Source: Allium sativum
Taxonomy: Eukaryota; Streptophyta; Magnoliopsida; Asparagales; Amaryllidaceae
Assembly: GCA_030737875.1 (NCBI GenBank)
Contig: CM060924.1
Location: forward strand, 153,010,197 to 153,074,196
Direction: 5' to 3'
DNA length: 64,000 bases
The translations under genes were made by a program, and so were the position numbers. Below are positions 26,175 to 37,361 of this stretch, one piece after another. Below the pieces are notes generated by a model. It had not been told where the DNA came from, ran no database searches, and worked only from the letters and a program-made list of their open reading frames with translations. Position 1 is the first letter of the stretch, and each line of letters opens with the position of its first letter.

Positions 26175-26450
26175 ATTTTTGAAAAATAAGTGAAGTTCCA
26201 AAAATAAGAACCGATGATGGAGAGGCAGTAGCAGAATTCATTGTATAATTTTGATGTAAATTATATTTTTAAGAGTAATATTTTAACAAGGGTGAATTAT
26301 ATGTTTATAAATCTTTTCTTACAGACATTTATTGCAGTACGATAGTAAATATATAACAGTGTTGTTGTAGTTTGAACATATCAAGAAACTCAAGGAGCAT
26401 GGAAAAGAGATGAATGGGTAATGAAAATGCAATTGTATAACCTAATGTCC
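26175..26450 (+). repeat. Dispersed repeat, copy A (partner at 41935-42290)
   Basis: Shares ordered blocks with 41935-42290: a GATGGAGAGGCAGTAGCA-like block, GGGTGAATTA(T/C)ATGTTT, and AAACTCAAGGAGCATG followed by AGAGATGAATGG. The last block reads KLKEHGKEMNG then stop (copy B KLKEHEIEMNG), resembling the end of a coding exon. The family is unknown; it may be a relic of one gene or transposon copied twice. The left copy is cut by the Copia element at 26484. Confidence 0.6.
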
Positions 26451-26483
26451 GTTGTGTCCGTCTTGTCGTGCTAATTACCGAAA

Positions 26484-27246
26484 TGTTGGATATTACAGCC
26501 CATATTTGGCATAATTTTATGCAAGCATATTTGGCATAATTTTATGCAGGCTTATTTGGCATAATTTCATGCAGGCATATTTGACATAATTTTATGCAAG
26601 CATATTTGGCATAATTGTATGCAGGCATATTTGGCATATCTTTTTATGCAGGCCATGCTAAATTTGTGGGAGAGATTTATTAGTTTTGTCTTTTTTCTAG
26701 ATTTGTTGTGCAAGCATGCCTTTTGTGCAACAATATCTTTTCTTTTAAGGAAAGACATTTGGGAGATTACTCACAATTTTGGTATGCACATTAAAAGAAA
26801 AAGGGTTAATATAACCAGATCTGGTCACATAAGGCAGTAGCAGTTTTTGGTCATTTATCATCTTCTTCAAGGTTTTTTTGGTCTTTAAGATTGAGCTTCA
26901 TTCTTGCTCGATACACCGCTGGCCTAAAGTGCACACACAGGGTGTTCTCTTACACCTTTTTCATCTCTTATTGTTTTTGGATTCCGGTGATTAGAAGAGA
27001 ATCTTTTGTAAACATTTTGGGGTTGTTTTCCCCTTTTGGTTTATCAATAAGAGAAGAGGGTAGACTCCTTAAGAGGTCTCGTGGTTTTTACTCTTCACAT
27101 CGAAGAGGTTTTCCACGTATAAAAATCTTGTGTCTTGCTATTTTACTTTCATCGTATCTTTTTTTTATTTGAATGGTGTGTTGATTGATTGTCTTGTGTG
27201 TGATATTGTGGGTGTAGCTTGAAGTAACCCCTAATCGATCCTATCA
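26484..27246 (+). repeat. 5' LTR of the chimeric Copia element
   Basis: 763 bp, starting TGTTGG. Its 3' part contains TTTTCCACGTATAAAAATCTTGTGTC, typical of the R/U5 part of Tnt1-like Copia LTRs. The U3 part contains a 25 bp tandem array. The primer-binding site follows after three or four bases. Confidence 0.65.
26501..26655. repeat. 25 bp tandem array in LTR U3
   Basis: Six imperfect copies of CATATTTGGCATAATTTTAT followed by GCAAG. Repeats in U3 often hold promoter elements; that role is not shown here. Confidence 0.9.
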
Positions 27247-27249
27247 AAT

Positions 27250-27261
27250 TGGTATCAGAGC
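27250..27261 (+). other. Primer-binding site (initiator tRNA-Met)
   Basis: TGGTATCAGAGC shortly after the 5' LTR end, in plus orientation. Confidence 0.8.
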
Positions 27262-27986
27262 AAGGCGATTTGTTTTAAATTGTGCATCAATAATTTCTAC
27301 AAAGGTTGTAGATTCAGTGGTGCTTATTCTATTACAATTTTGGGAGAAAAGGAAGACTTTGGTGGAGGAGATTGTGTTGAGAGTGAAGAGCGTTCCAATC
27401 TGGGAACTTTGACGTGATAAAGAGTTTAGTGTGTTGAAGAGACCATTGGATTTGGAAATTATATATGATGTAGCTGATTTTGGTGACGGATTTGACGCCG
27501 TTGAGGCTTATCAACTTATGATGCCGTCTTGGAGAGTTCAGTTCATAGAGCTGATTTTGGCGAATTTGTGCCATCGTCGATTTTGTGATGCCGTCTTAAA
27601 AGAGGTGCTACATGCAGATATGTGGAAGGAGAGAGAATTTTGTTGCATGCAGAGATTTGGATTTTGGCTCTGTTTTTTTTGAATTGGTGATTGAGAGAAT
27701 TATTTTTTGCCTTGGCGGTGTTGAGATTACTTTGGTGTCTGCCTTCTTTTTTATTTTGGATATTTGCAACATTTTGTTGGCGGGCTGGGACGTAGTCTGA
27801 GCTCGTTAACAATTGTGTGATGGGGGGTGGCTTTGCTGGAACCCATTTGGTAAATATTCATTTTTGGTGTACCTCATTATGAGATTTTGATTGAAGGTGG
27901 AGTTCTTTTGAAGAGTTTTTTGATGTGAAGAGAATTTAATTCGAGATGGGGTGTTGCAGATATGTGATTTTGCATCAAGGTGGAGA

Positions 27987-28568
27987 TGTTAAATTTGGGT
28001 GATACAAAATCACATTTAGATGGAACAAATATGCAAAATGGGAAAGTAAATATATTCAATATGGAATGCATAAATGCATTGATTGCATTTGCATGAGATG
28101 GATGCATGGATTATTTTCTTCCATATTTGCTATTGAGTCATTTGTTGCCATTGTAATTTGCCTCCATAATTTATTACCATATGATGGTGATTTGATTGAT
28201 GACTCACATACATTTCACTGGCTATATATTGAGGGGTAGACTTCTTAGTAAACCCATCCTGGCATGGAGCCAGTGATCCCCAATGGTATCTCTTCTTGTT
28301 ATGCCTATTTGAGGTTATATGTAAACTCTTTTTGTGTAATCTCTTGTAATTCTCTCTATTATGTGAAATAAAATCTCTCTCTTTTGAACTGGACGTACAC
28401 TATCTCGATGATAGTGGAACCAGTATAAATATTGTCTCTTTTCTTCTTTATAGTTATTTACTATTTCTTTGTAGTAATAGAATAATTGCTATCAGATTAG
28501 TTTGATGTACGATTGGCAAATCTAGATCCTGCTTATTGTTCTTCCGCAATGGCGCAATTTCCCCAACA
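27987..28568 (+). repeat. 3' LTR of the chimeric Copia element
   Basis: 582 bp, TGTTAAATTTGGG to CCCCAACA, directly after a polypurine tract. Contains TATA-like GGCTATATATTGAG near 28220. It is not similar to the 5' LTR. Confidence 0.6.
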
Positions 28569-28573
28569 CGAAA

Positions 28574-29769
28574 TACATTCATTTATCAGTTTCGGTGTTC
28601 GGTTCGCGCTGATATTGTGAAAATGCTTGCACACTTCATTACTGAAAAAGAGCTATTTGAGTTCGATGTGTCCCTTTTCCAATCTTACATATCTTTCTAG
28701 ATATTTTGGGTCTGCAAAAGATGTCTTTTTATTTTATTAAACTACCTAATTATTTTTTTGTTTTTTTTCATATGCATGGCATACACAAACACACGCATAC
28801 ACCACTCATTGACACACACGCCACACAGTACACAAAACAGTACATGTACACATACATAAGACGCACACCATAAATGTTTTTTTTCTGTGTCTCTTTTTTT
28901 GTCTGAGAAGGAAGAAAAATGTAAAGAAGTGTAGAGCCAAAAGGAAAAAAAAAAAAAAGGAAGAAATGAAGAAGAAAAGGACTTGCTGTCCATTTCCAGT
29001 GAATCCCCCTGGTCAAAAAATGTACCCAACATATAAAACGTGGCTTCCACTTTTTATTGTTCTGTTGCGTGAAATATATATATATGTTGAACCCATTACT
29101 TCATGCGTTTTATGCATGTGCATGAAAAATGAAACCTTTCATATTTTTTTTTTCTTTGATTTATGCGTTTCATGCATGTGCATGAAAAATGAAACCTTTC
29201 AAAAAAAATTTAGAAGAAAGGAAAAAAAAGAAAGAATGAAAAAGAGTTGGGAAGGAGTAGACAAATGGGAATGATCCCCATGTTAGTTGCATTTTTAGTC
29301 TTGATGGGGAAGGAAATCTAACTAAAATGTGTAAAAATCATCCCTTTTCCTTGGAAACGTGAGTGCAAGCATAGATATAAGCTTCAAACAATTAGTAGCT
29401 AAGAAAAGAATGGAATGGAAGGATTAAAAGTGGGGAAGGTAAACAGAATAAAATGTTTGTGAAATAAAATGGAAGTGGAAAACCCATTGTCAGCAAAAGA
29501 AAATCAAAGTCCCCCCACACACCCCCCCCCCACTTCATGCGTATGTCATATAAAATGTGCCAGGGAAATAAGATGTATCTTTGTTTTAACCAAAAAAATT
29601 AGTAACACAGCAAGTTCCTGTATGTCCACAATGCATCCCAAACTCAACAAAACACACAGTAAAACACATATACATGCACATACACGTACAAGCCCACACA
29701 CTAACATTCATATGTGTATAAACATATAGCAAAAACATTAGAGAAGTTTAGATGTGATTAACAACTCAC
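28574..29769. other. No gene seen; simple repeats and a 42 bp duplication
   Basis: Homopolymer and CA-rich tracts (for example 28783-28860, 29504-29531). A unit of about 42 bp containing CATGTGCATGAAAAATGAAA occurs twice (29101-29141 and 29160-29201). No coding domain was recognised. Confidence 0.5.
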
Positions 29770-30026
29770 GTTTGGGTTTCGAGAGCTAAACGACGACGAG
29801 ATGAACACGGCGAGAGAACGGAGCTGGAGTTGGAGCTGCTATCGCGGTTGTTGTCGAGCCCGCCGGAGCTCGGTGCGGTGAGTGGGTTGTCGGAGCTTGA
29901 GAGAGGGCGGAGCAAGAAGGTAGAGAGGATGTTGGGCTGTGAAACAAAGGGGAAAGAGAGAGGGCGGAGGAGTTTGGTGCGGAGAGGAGAGAGGCCGAAG
30001 GGTGCTGGCTGTGCTACTTCATGCAT
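29770..30026 (-). CDS. Possible first exon of an unidentified gene
   Basis: An open GC-rich stretch of 85 codons on the minus strand, starting MHEVAQPAPFGLSPLRTKLL and ending SSRRRLALETQT. It runs directly into a consensus splice donor, AAAC|GTGAGT (29769-29764). The product is rich in Ser, Leu, Pro and Arg with few acidic residues, as in an organelle transit peptide. A TATA-like CATATAAAAAA lies upstream near 30050. I found no convincing second exon downstream and do not recognise the family. The overlapping 81-codon plus-strand frame is probably its shadow. It could also be GC-rich transposon sequence. Confidence 0.25.
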
Positions 30027-30659
30027 GCGGCTCTATAAAAAATTTCTTTGTTTTTTTTATATGGAACAAAATTGAAGCAAGAAGAGATTAAGAAAAAGGA
30101 GAGAAAGTAGATGGATTTGGTAGCTCAAATATATATAACGATGGTAACTCGTAGGTGAATTATTGTGGTGTCCATTTAGCAGAGGAAATGATGCCTTGCA
30201 TCATGCCTCTTTAATGCAACGAAGAAAGAAAAGGTGTCTCGTGCATCACTCCTCGTTAATGCTCCATATTCTCATTCGTGGCCAATGTTTTTTTTATTAT
30301 TATTCTTTTCTTTTTTTCTTTTCAGTAAACCTTCGTAGGTCACATATATATTTCCAAATAAAATCACCTGTGCCCAAAATTGTCTGTCTGTCTATCCCCA
30401 ACCAATCTGCACCCCCTGAATTCCACATTTTTGCAATTAAACCCTCTTTTTTCCTTTGACTTAATTGTAAAAAGATGAAAATTAGGGATTCTGATTTGTT
30501 GGGTACAGGAGGACAGAGAAGTTTGGGTATAGAGGATTAGCTCTCATATATTTCAGTCTGATTGTTTAAGTCGTACTTCTTTACAGGGTCACATGTATGA
30601 AAATAACTGTCTATCCATTTGTCTTTACGGACACTAAAATATCAGTATAAATATACCAT
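30027..30659. other. No gene seen
   Basis: AT-rich sequence with pyrimidine tracts. It could hold the promoter of the possible exon at 29770-30026; nothing specific was identified. Confidence 0.3.
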
Positions 30660-31009
30660 TGGAATCAGGACGCCGAGACGAACACAACGACACATAGTTA
30701 TCAGTGATTTGAACGTTTTATAAAAATTCTATTTTTATTTTTAGTTGCACTGAGTTTAATTAACGGTCGTTTAAATTTATTTAGTTTAAATTACCAGAAT
30801 TATACGGAACGAACTTATAACGTTTTGATTACAAACTTGTTTTCAAATTCTTTGCATACAAATATTTATTTTTATGTTAAATTCAGTAAACTTTGAATAT
30901 ATTCATTCTAATAACTAAATTTAATCCTTTTATTTTATTTTCTTGTTTACTTCTCGGAATTTATCGTTAAATAATTTTTTTTTTCGATTTGAAAACCCAG
31001 GTCGTTACA
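30660..31009 (-). repeat. Remnant of a Gypsy-type LTR end
   Basis: Ends ACCCAGGTCGTTACA at 31009, the mirror of a minus-strand LTR start TGTAACGACCTGGG. The composition (ATAACGTTTTGATTACAA and similar) resembles other Gypsy LTRs in this window. The other end and a partner were not found. Confidence 0.35.
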
Positions 31010-31248
31010 ATCCTACATCACTAGGCAGTTTGATGTATCCATTCTTAATCTCTTAGCTACTCGTACAAATATGAAAAACGTATTATATCATATTTTTTAT
31101 TTATTATAATAACGATTTTTTTATCATTTTTGGTTGTTGTATTATTGATCAAATTTAAAAATCAAAAAAAAAAATATTGCTCAAATCTAACATTATTTTA
31201 CTTCTCCATACATACCGATTATACTTAAATACTGAATAAGAGCGGCTA

Positions 31249-31437
<189 letters not shown>

Positions 31438-32627
31438 CTGCATTCTTTATAATACTGCAGTTCTTAACTTGAAATCATAACTTGCGTTGTGAATTTGCAT
31501 CATTTCTATGCACTTTTACACATAAACAGATGATAACAAAAAAGAAACCTCAAGCATAAACAGCAGCTTGGAGCATCTCCAGAAGATTCAGACCTTAATA
31601 TTTAGAAGGTTGAATAGTGTTGTTCTTTAAGCACAGCATAAGATATTTAGAAGTTTAACTATTTCCTATTTGCATGTTATAAAACTGGACTACGCACAAC
31701 CACATAATATAAAAGCAAATTTATAATGATAATGATACAACAATATTTTACACATTAATTTAGCACATTTTCTTAAAGAAGAGAAATTATGCCTCATATT
31801 ATATGAGTGTATCTATGTGTGTATGGGAACTTTTGTGTGCATGTGTCTGGCTGTGTATTCTTTACTAATGCACATTTCTTAGATGCCAATCTGGTATAAA
31901 ACTACATAATGATATCAAATGATAAGGTTTACAATAAAGGGAGGGAAAAGGAATAAAAAAGACTCCTGTCAATATTTAAAATTTAGAGTCCAAATCTCCC
32001 AAGGCTAGGATTGTGCATGTTTTCCGCTAGAGTTACTTTTAATATCTCCAAGTTGTATTACTTATAAGTTTATTCTATATTGGGCCTTGGACGTTCTTGC
32101 TTGTAGGCCTTATTTGTAATATGGTGTAGTTTTCAGGAATCATTGTTCTTTAACGATATAGTAATGACCAACAAAATGTAAAGACGTAACTATCCTTATA
32201 ATTTAATATTTTTGTGGCAAAATGAAAAATGCATAAATTGATAGTACTGCAACAAAATACGTAAAAACGATCAAGTAGTTTGACATTAATTTGCAAAACA
32301 AGGTTAACCATTTAAATAAGTTTAGAAATTATTATTAATCCACAACATAGTAGATTTTTCTTAATATACACAATTTATATTGTCATTTTACTTTAACAGC
32401 TGACTACCAAGAAGAAATAAATAATTTTTTCAGTTGAGAGAGTTGTTTAAAATAGATCTAACTATAAATATTTAGGAGAATATTCACACTTTTATATGCA
32501 AGGACATGAAGGTATAAAGATGATGAAATCGAAACTGAAACACAAGAAGATTCTTTAAATTAGACCGGTAAGGCAGCTTACGATATAACCCAAGGTGGTG
32601 CTTATAAAATTGTCTTTCTAATCATTT
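31438..32627. other. No gene seen
   Basis: AT-rich sequence upstream (minus sense) of the GDH relic. I looked for further GDH exons and recognised none. Confidence 0.4.
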
Positions 32628-32797
32628 TGTTGAGATATTAAGAATGATATTAAGAATGAGTTAATGAGTTTCCTAGTTTACAGTATTTAGGATAAGAATG
32701 AGTAAATGAGTTTCTTGGTTTACAGTATTTAGGATAAGAATGAGTTAATGAGTTTCCTGATTTGTAGTAATTGCCAATTGCAAGTTCTTTTGTATCA

Positions 32798-32854
<57 letters not shown>

Positions 32855-32906
32855 CAGATATATATCAATAAAAGCAAGAAATTTGAAGCCATTCTTTATT
32901 TCAACA
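32628..32906 (+). repeat. 5' LTR of the 1.78 kb element
   Basis: 279 bp. Contains three copies of a unit of about 45 bp built on GGATAAGAATGAGTTAATGA, a GT/TA microsatellite (32799-32852) and TATCAATAAA near the end. Confidence 0.85.
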
Positions 32907-33189
32907 TGGTATCAGAGCGGGTCAAAGGAAGGAGAGAGATATGTATATATATTAAAAAAAAGAGGGGCTTGGGTGAGAATGACGATGATGATTGCGGTGT
33001 AGTGAATCTAGAATTGCGATGCCAATAAGGCGATGAGGATGGCTAGGTTTGTATCTGTTCAATATTTTTGCTGCTCCGTTGAAGCATGCGATGGAGGTGA
33101 TGGTTTTCGGCTTTGGAAAGAGGTTATGTTAGCAGCCGGAGTTTGCAAATTTGAGGCTTGAGGTGGATTCGTTCTGGTGGTGATGAAAG

Positions 33190-33452
33190 TAGTGGTTGGT
33201 CCACTTTAAAAACCACTAATGATGTGGTTGGTTCACCATAAAAACCGTAGTGGTTGGTCCACTTTAAAAACCATTGGTTCACCATAAAAACCGTAGTGGT
33301 TGATCCACTTTAAAAACCATTAATGTGGTTGGTTCACCATAAAAACCATAGTGGTTGGTCCACTTTAAAAACATTAATGTGGTTGGTTCACCATAAAAAC
33401 CGTGGTTTGTCCACTTTAAAAACCACTAATGTGGTTGGTTCACCATAAAAAT
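33190..33452. repeat. Minisatellite inside the 1.78 kb element
   Basis: About five imperfect units of 45-58 bp alternating GTGGTTGGTCCACTTTAAAA and GTGGTTGGTTCACCATAAAA. A pentamer-rich tract (TTTCAAGTTTCAAATTTCCA and similar) follows at 33497-33556. Confidence 0.9.
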
Positions 33453-33659
33453 TGTTTGTAAAAGTGAAGTTGTTGAATGCTTGAGGTGAATGTAGTGTTT
33501 CAAGTTTCAAATTTCCAATTTCCAGTTTCCAAGATTCAAGTTGCAAGTTTCAAGTCTCTCTAACAGTATTGAAATGGTTTCTCGATCTTGCTACTCTTCA
33601 ATTTGCAGCTTCTATTTAGCAAACTCACGATTTTTCGCATCGTGAGTTTGAGGGGGATT

Positions 33660-33935
33660 TGAAGATAATGGTATAAATGCCAAATGTTGAAGATAATGGA
33701 ATGTAATAAATGTCATGCCAAATGTTGAACATAATGGTTGAAGATAATGGAATGTAATAAATGTCAGAGAATACGCTGAAGAATAAACAATATGCCAAAG
33801 AATATGCCAAAGAATATGCTAAAGAATAATATTGGTTTCTATCATTTATTTAATCTATAAATAGAAGTCATGTAATAGAAAGATAGACATTTAAAATTGA
33901 GTAAAGTCTCCCTGTCACATGTTTCAACATCTTCA
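33660..33935 (+). repeat. Second LTR-like segment nested in the 1.78 kb element
   Basis: Bounded by the 7 bp inverted repeats TGAAGAT and ATCTTCA and preceded by the polypurine tract GAGGGGGATT. Contains TATA-like CTATAAATAG near 33855 and duplicated ATGTTGAAGATAATGG units. Just upstream is a perfect 9 bp hairpin, ACTCACGAT/ATCGTGAGT (33623-33647). The limits look like a 3' LTR of another element, of which no 5' LTR was found. Confidence 0.55.
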
Positions 33936-34159
33936 CAATTGGGGGATATTTCTACTAAGGCACTCGGCAAGTCACAGTTTTATTTTCTTCTTTTCAAGTT
34001 GGGCATTTTTGAAACCCATGCTCCAACTTGAGGTGGAGTAAACGGATATATTATGGAGATTTGGTTTGATTTGAAGCATATAGAAGCTGACTGTCATTTT
34101 GTTCGTGATGCAATCCAAGATGGGCATTTATGATCCACATGCTCCATCTTGAGGTGGGG

Positions 34160-34407
34160 TGTTGAGATATTAAGAATGATATTAAGAATGAGTTAATGAG
34201 TTTCCTGGTTTACAGTATTTAGGATAAGAATGAGTTAATGAGTTTCCTGATTTACAGTATTTAGGATAAGAATGAGTTAATGAGTTTCCTGATTTGTAGT
34301 AATTGCCAATTGCAAGTTCTTTTGTATCATGTATATATATATATATATATGACAGAAATATATCAATAAAGGGGGGAAGCCATTTGAAGCCATTCTTTAT
34401 TTCTTCA
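34160..34407 (+). repeat. 3' LTR of the 1.78 kb element
   Basis: 248 bp. Differs from the 5' LTR mainly by a shorter TA microsatellite and an AAAGGGGGGAAG change near the end. Confidence 0.85.
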
Positions 34408-34412
34408 CATGT

Positions 34413-34836
34413 AGTTATCTTACATTTTTAGACAATAGCTGAATTTGAAGCAGTTATGACTCATTTAAAAAATTGATAATCACGTGTTGTTCTCATTCAT
34501 ATAATCTCTGGTTTAGAAAAGATTAATTAGTTTTCTGTGGGTATGTGTCTATTTTTCATTTCCAAATCATAATCATGACCATAAGAATATTATTTAATCA
34601 TGAGAAGCCATATTTAATTTGTACTAATAAGGAAAACTGTAAATTTTGAAGTCGTTATCTTTGTAACATAAACGAATGAACACAGTAGGCTGCATGTGAT
34701 ACTTTTTGTCTCATATTTGATGCCTGCTGTTTTCATAGATTGTAGGTATGTGTTCATATATAAAATCCTCCAAGCTGCATATGTACATCAAATCGATCAG
34801 TTTACATATCAATCAGTTTACTTGTAATAAGATACT
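34413..34836. other. Spacer between two elements, no gene
   Basis: AT-rich; nothing recognised. Confidence 0.4.
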
Positions 34837-34845
34837 ATATTAATG
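34837..34845. repeat. 9 bp target-site duplication (left) of the Mutator-like element
   Basis: ATATTAATG, repeated exactly at 38465-38473. Nine base pairs is the standard target duplication of Mutator-superfamily elements. Confidence 0.92.
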
Positions 34846-35075
34846 GGATTTTTTTTCGATTTGGCCACCTTTTGAAAACTTATCACTCATTTAGCCTGGT
34901 TTTAAAACTTATTACTTTCGTAGCTTGGTTTTGGCTACGTAGGCAAAAACCGCTATTTTGTACATGCGACATTCGAGATGACACAAATATGCGGCATTCA
35001 AAATGTTGCACAGATGATTCGAATAGAAAATTGTATGTGGAACATTTTAAATGATGCACAGTTGCGGTATTTAGA
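34846..35075 (+). repeat. Left terminal inverted repeat of the Mutator-like element
   Basis: About 230 bp, matching the reverse complement of 38235-38464. It includes several variants of a TGCG(G/A)CATTC(A/G)A(A/G)ATG motif that also recurs just inside the inverted repeat. Confidence 0.9.
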
Positions 35076-35308
35076 ATGCCATTAGCAAATTTTAAATTCG
35101 AATAGAAAACGGATACGTGCAACATTCAAGATATCGCACATTTGTGTCAACTCGAGTGTCGCTCTAATGTAATATGCAGAGCGCAGTGCCCTCTTCTTCT
35201 CCATTTGTTCACCTCATTTATTTCTTCAAAAACGAAACACAAATCTCCCTAACCCTAAATCGATCCCTTAACACCAAATTTTAATTTTTTTGATCAAAAA
35301 TTGATACC

Positions 35309-37057
35309 ATGGCAAGCACATCAACAAAAGAAGCTCAAGAAGGTACCAAAACACAATTTTGTGACATTTTGATAGAAATCTAGGGTTTTTCTATGATTGA
35401 GTAAACTTGTAAATAAGATGGTATTTGGTTTCATGTGTTAAATGTAGTTGAATTCTTATAGTTTTCAACATGTATGTAGTTGAGAACATGATTTGAAGCA
35501 CTTATGGAGTTGACAATTTGATTTATGTAGATATCGTTGAGATGGAACCGGGACCTATTGATAGTCATGTTGTATATTTGCAAGCACGTCATAGAACGAG
35601 CAATGTTGCGTCAATGTTGTTATGTGTTTAAGTTATTAGTTGTATCACATATTTATATTTTTCAAAATTTTGTATGTATTTCTTACATTGTGCCTAACTT
35701 TTTTACAGGGTAAATATCTAGTTAAGATCATAGATCACACGTCTTCCATTGACTTGATGACCTCCAACCATCCTGGAGTACTAGCTTTACTTGATCATGC
35801 AGGATTTTTACTAGTGCATAGGCTGGGTTACGTCCAACTGGATCGTTATCACATCACTACTTTAGTCGATAGATAGAGACCAGAGACATCCACTTCCATC
35901 TTAGAGTGGGTGAGATGACCATCACTTTAGGTGATGTTATGGTCATGTTTGACTTGCCGATTGATGGTGCTCCGTTAAGGACTCCAGGGCCAAGCGACTA
36001 CATGGAGATGTGTTAGCGGCTTCAGGGTATTACTCCTCCCGCCGAGCAGTGGCTGCGAAACGAGCAAATTGTTGCTAGATGGTATAGAAAGCAGTTTGAG
36101 GTAGGCATTCCACAAGATGCCATGCAGGAGATGATAGAACAGCGTGCTAGAGCCATTATAATTCATATCATTACTTCACGTCCAATTTACGATCATTCGA
36201 AGACTCGCATGTGGTTTAGATGGTCGAATTTTCTGGAGGATTTTGACGAGTGCCGTCAATATTCTGGGGGCAGTGCTAGCTTAGCGTACACGTACCCGCA
36301 GTTGACTAGAGTCGCTTTGATGGAGAGTGATTCACTGGGAGGTAGTTCTTTAATACAGGTAAATTAGTTCATACAATTTTTTGTGTTGCATATTCTATAT
36401 CTATTTGTCGTAGTGTGTCTTCATGAATTTTGTATGTAGCTATGGTCTTGGACGTACCTTCCTGTTAGTAGACTCGATTTGAAGACGCCAAATAATTATG
36501 TTTCTTTGTCGTACACATCTAGGTAATTTTATTTCGTCACTTATTTACCATTTGTGTTTTTAGTTAGTTCCACTATCTCTAATTTCGTCGAAATTGCAGG
36601 TGGGTTGGAATCAAGAGCACTTCGTCGACTCCGAGGCATAATCTACTTTTCTACCACAATAAGTTCGACGTGCTTAGTCCGGATGTTGTTACACGGACCC
36701 TGCATGCACATTCTATAGGGGAGCTTCCAGCCTTATGCACTGCTTCTTCTCATCTATGGACCACACGGTTCCTTGTTGTTTGTTTGAACGACGAAGCATG
36801 TCATGTTCCTGACCGAGTGATGCGTCAGTTTGGATTTAGACAACACCTTCCTGACCCAATCCTACATTACAGGATTGACTTATCAGTACCCGCTCAGTAC
36901 GAGATGGCCATTGAGACATGGAACCGTCGGCAAGAGCATACGCAGCAGGACCGAGAGTTCACTTTGTCGGATGAGCAGTATTATACTGGTACTGGAAACC
37001 GTCATGCTGTCAAAGGAAGTTCCGGTATTCATTTGTACATCCTTATTTCCATCTGAT
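35309..37057 (+). pseudogene. Plant mobile domain (PMD) protein, MAIN-like family, broken
   Basis: The exons recovered by eye are: a possible start ATGGCAAGC at 35309; about 35532-35625 (EMEPGPIDSHVVYLQARHR); about 35710-36360; about 36440-36522; and about 36600-37057. Diagnostic PMD phrases in order are RLGYVQLDRYHIT, VGEMTITLGDV, DLPIDG, EQWLRNEQI and PDRVMRQFGFRQ. Defects are an in-frame TAG in place of the conserved Trp of VDRWRPET (35874-35876), a frameshift around 35885-35892, and a second TAG at 36014-36016. The later exons stay open. PMD proteins of the MAIN type act in the nucleus in silencing and cell maintenance; many others ride on transposons. The 128-codon open part (36670-37056) is the best preserved. 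Confidence 0.85.
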
Positions 37058-37361
37058 TGAATAGCATCATCACATGCATTCTCGTCGTAATGTGATTGCT
37101 CTTCCATGAACTGCTGAGAAAAGCTGTGTAATAAAGACATGAAAACTTTAGAATACAATTACATTTGACACAAATCACAGTTCAATCCAAAGAAAACTTA
37201 CTTTTGACTCATATGATATAACTTGGAAGGCGTTGGATGCAACGACTCTGGTACTTACGTTGACGGTCCCGTAATGTTTTGCATGGGATGAAGTACGGAA
37301 AAAAACTGTGCAATACAAGAACGTCGATATCATACACTAGCAGAAACACAATATAAGTTGT

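Larger units (their letters stand above)
26484..28568 (+). mobile_element. Small Copia-type element with two unrelated LTRs
   Basis: A 5' LTR-like segment (26484-27246) starts TGTTGGATATTACAG and is followed by TTGGTATCAGAGC, an initiator-Met primer site (27250-27261). A polypurine tract CAAGGTGGAGA (27976-27986) precedes a second LTR-like segment (27987-28568) starting TGTTAAATTTGGG and ending CCCCAACA. CGAAA lies directly outside both ends (26479-26483 and 28569-28573). The two LTRs do not align by eye anywhere. The interior (27262-27975) has only short frames and no retrotransposon domain. Confidence 0.65.
32628..34407 (+). mobile_element. Complete small non-autonomous LTR retrotransposon (1.78 kb)
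   Basis: 5' LTR 32628-32906 and 3' LTR 34160-34407 share TGTTGAGATATTAAGAATGA at the start and the same internal repeats. The primer-binding site TGGTATCAGAGC follows the 5' LTR with no spacer (32907). The polypurine tract GAGGTGGGG (34151-34159) precedes the 3' LTR. The flanks CATTT (32623-32627) and CATGT (34408-34412) are a target duplication with one mismatch. The interior codes for nothing recognisable and contains a minisatellite and a second, different LTR (33660-33935). Its size and lack of coding resemble TRIM-type elements, though the LTRs are near the upper size for that class. Confidence 0.85.

Noticed and set aside
28742..29274. Several frames of 80-100 codons on both strands
   Set aside because: They come from CA-rich and homopolymer tracts and the 42 bp duplication. 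Low complexity, no domain.
32650..33002. Two frames across the TA repeat in the small LTR element
   Set aside because: They cross the LTR, the microsatellite and the primer-binding site, so they cannot be real proteins.
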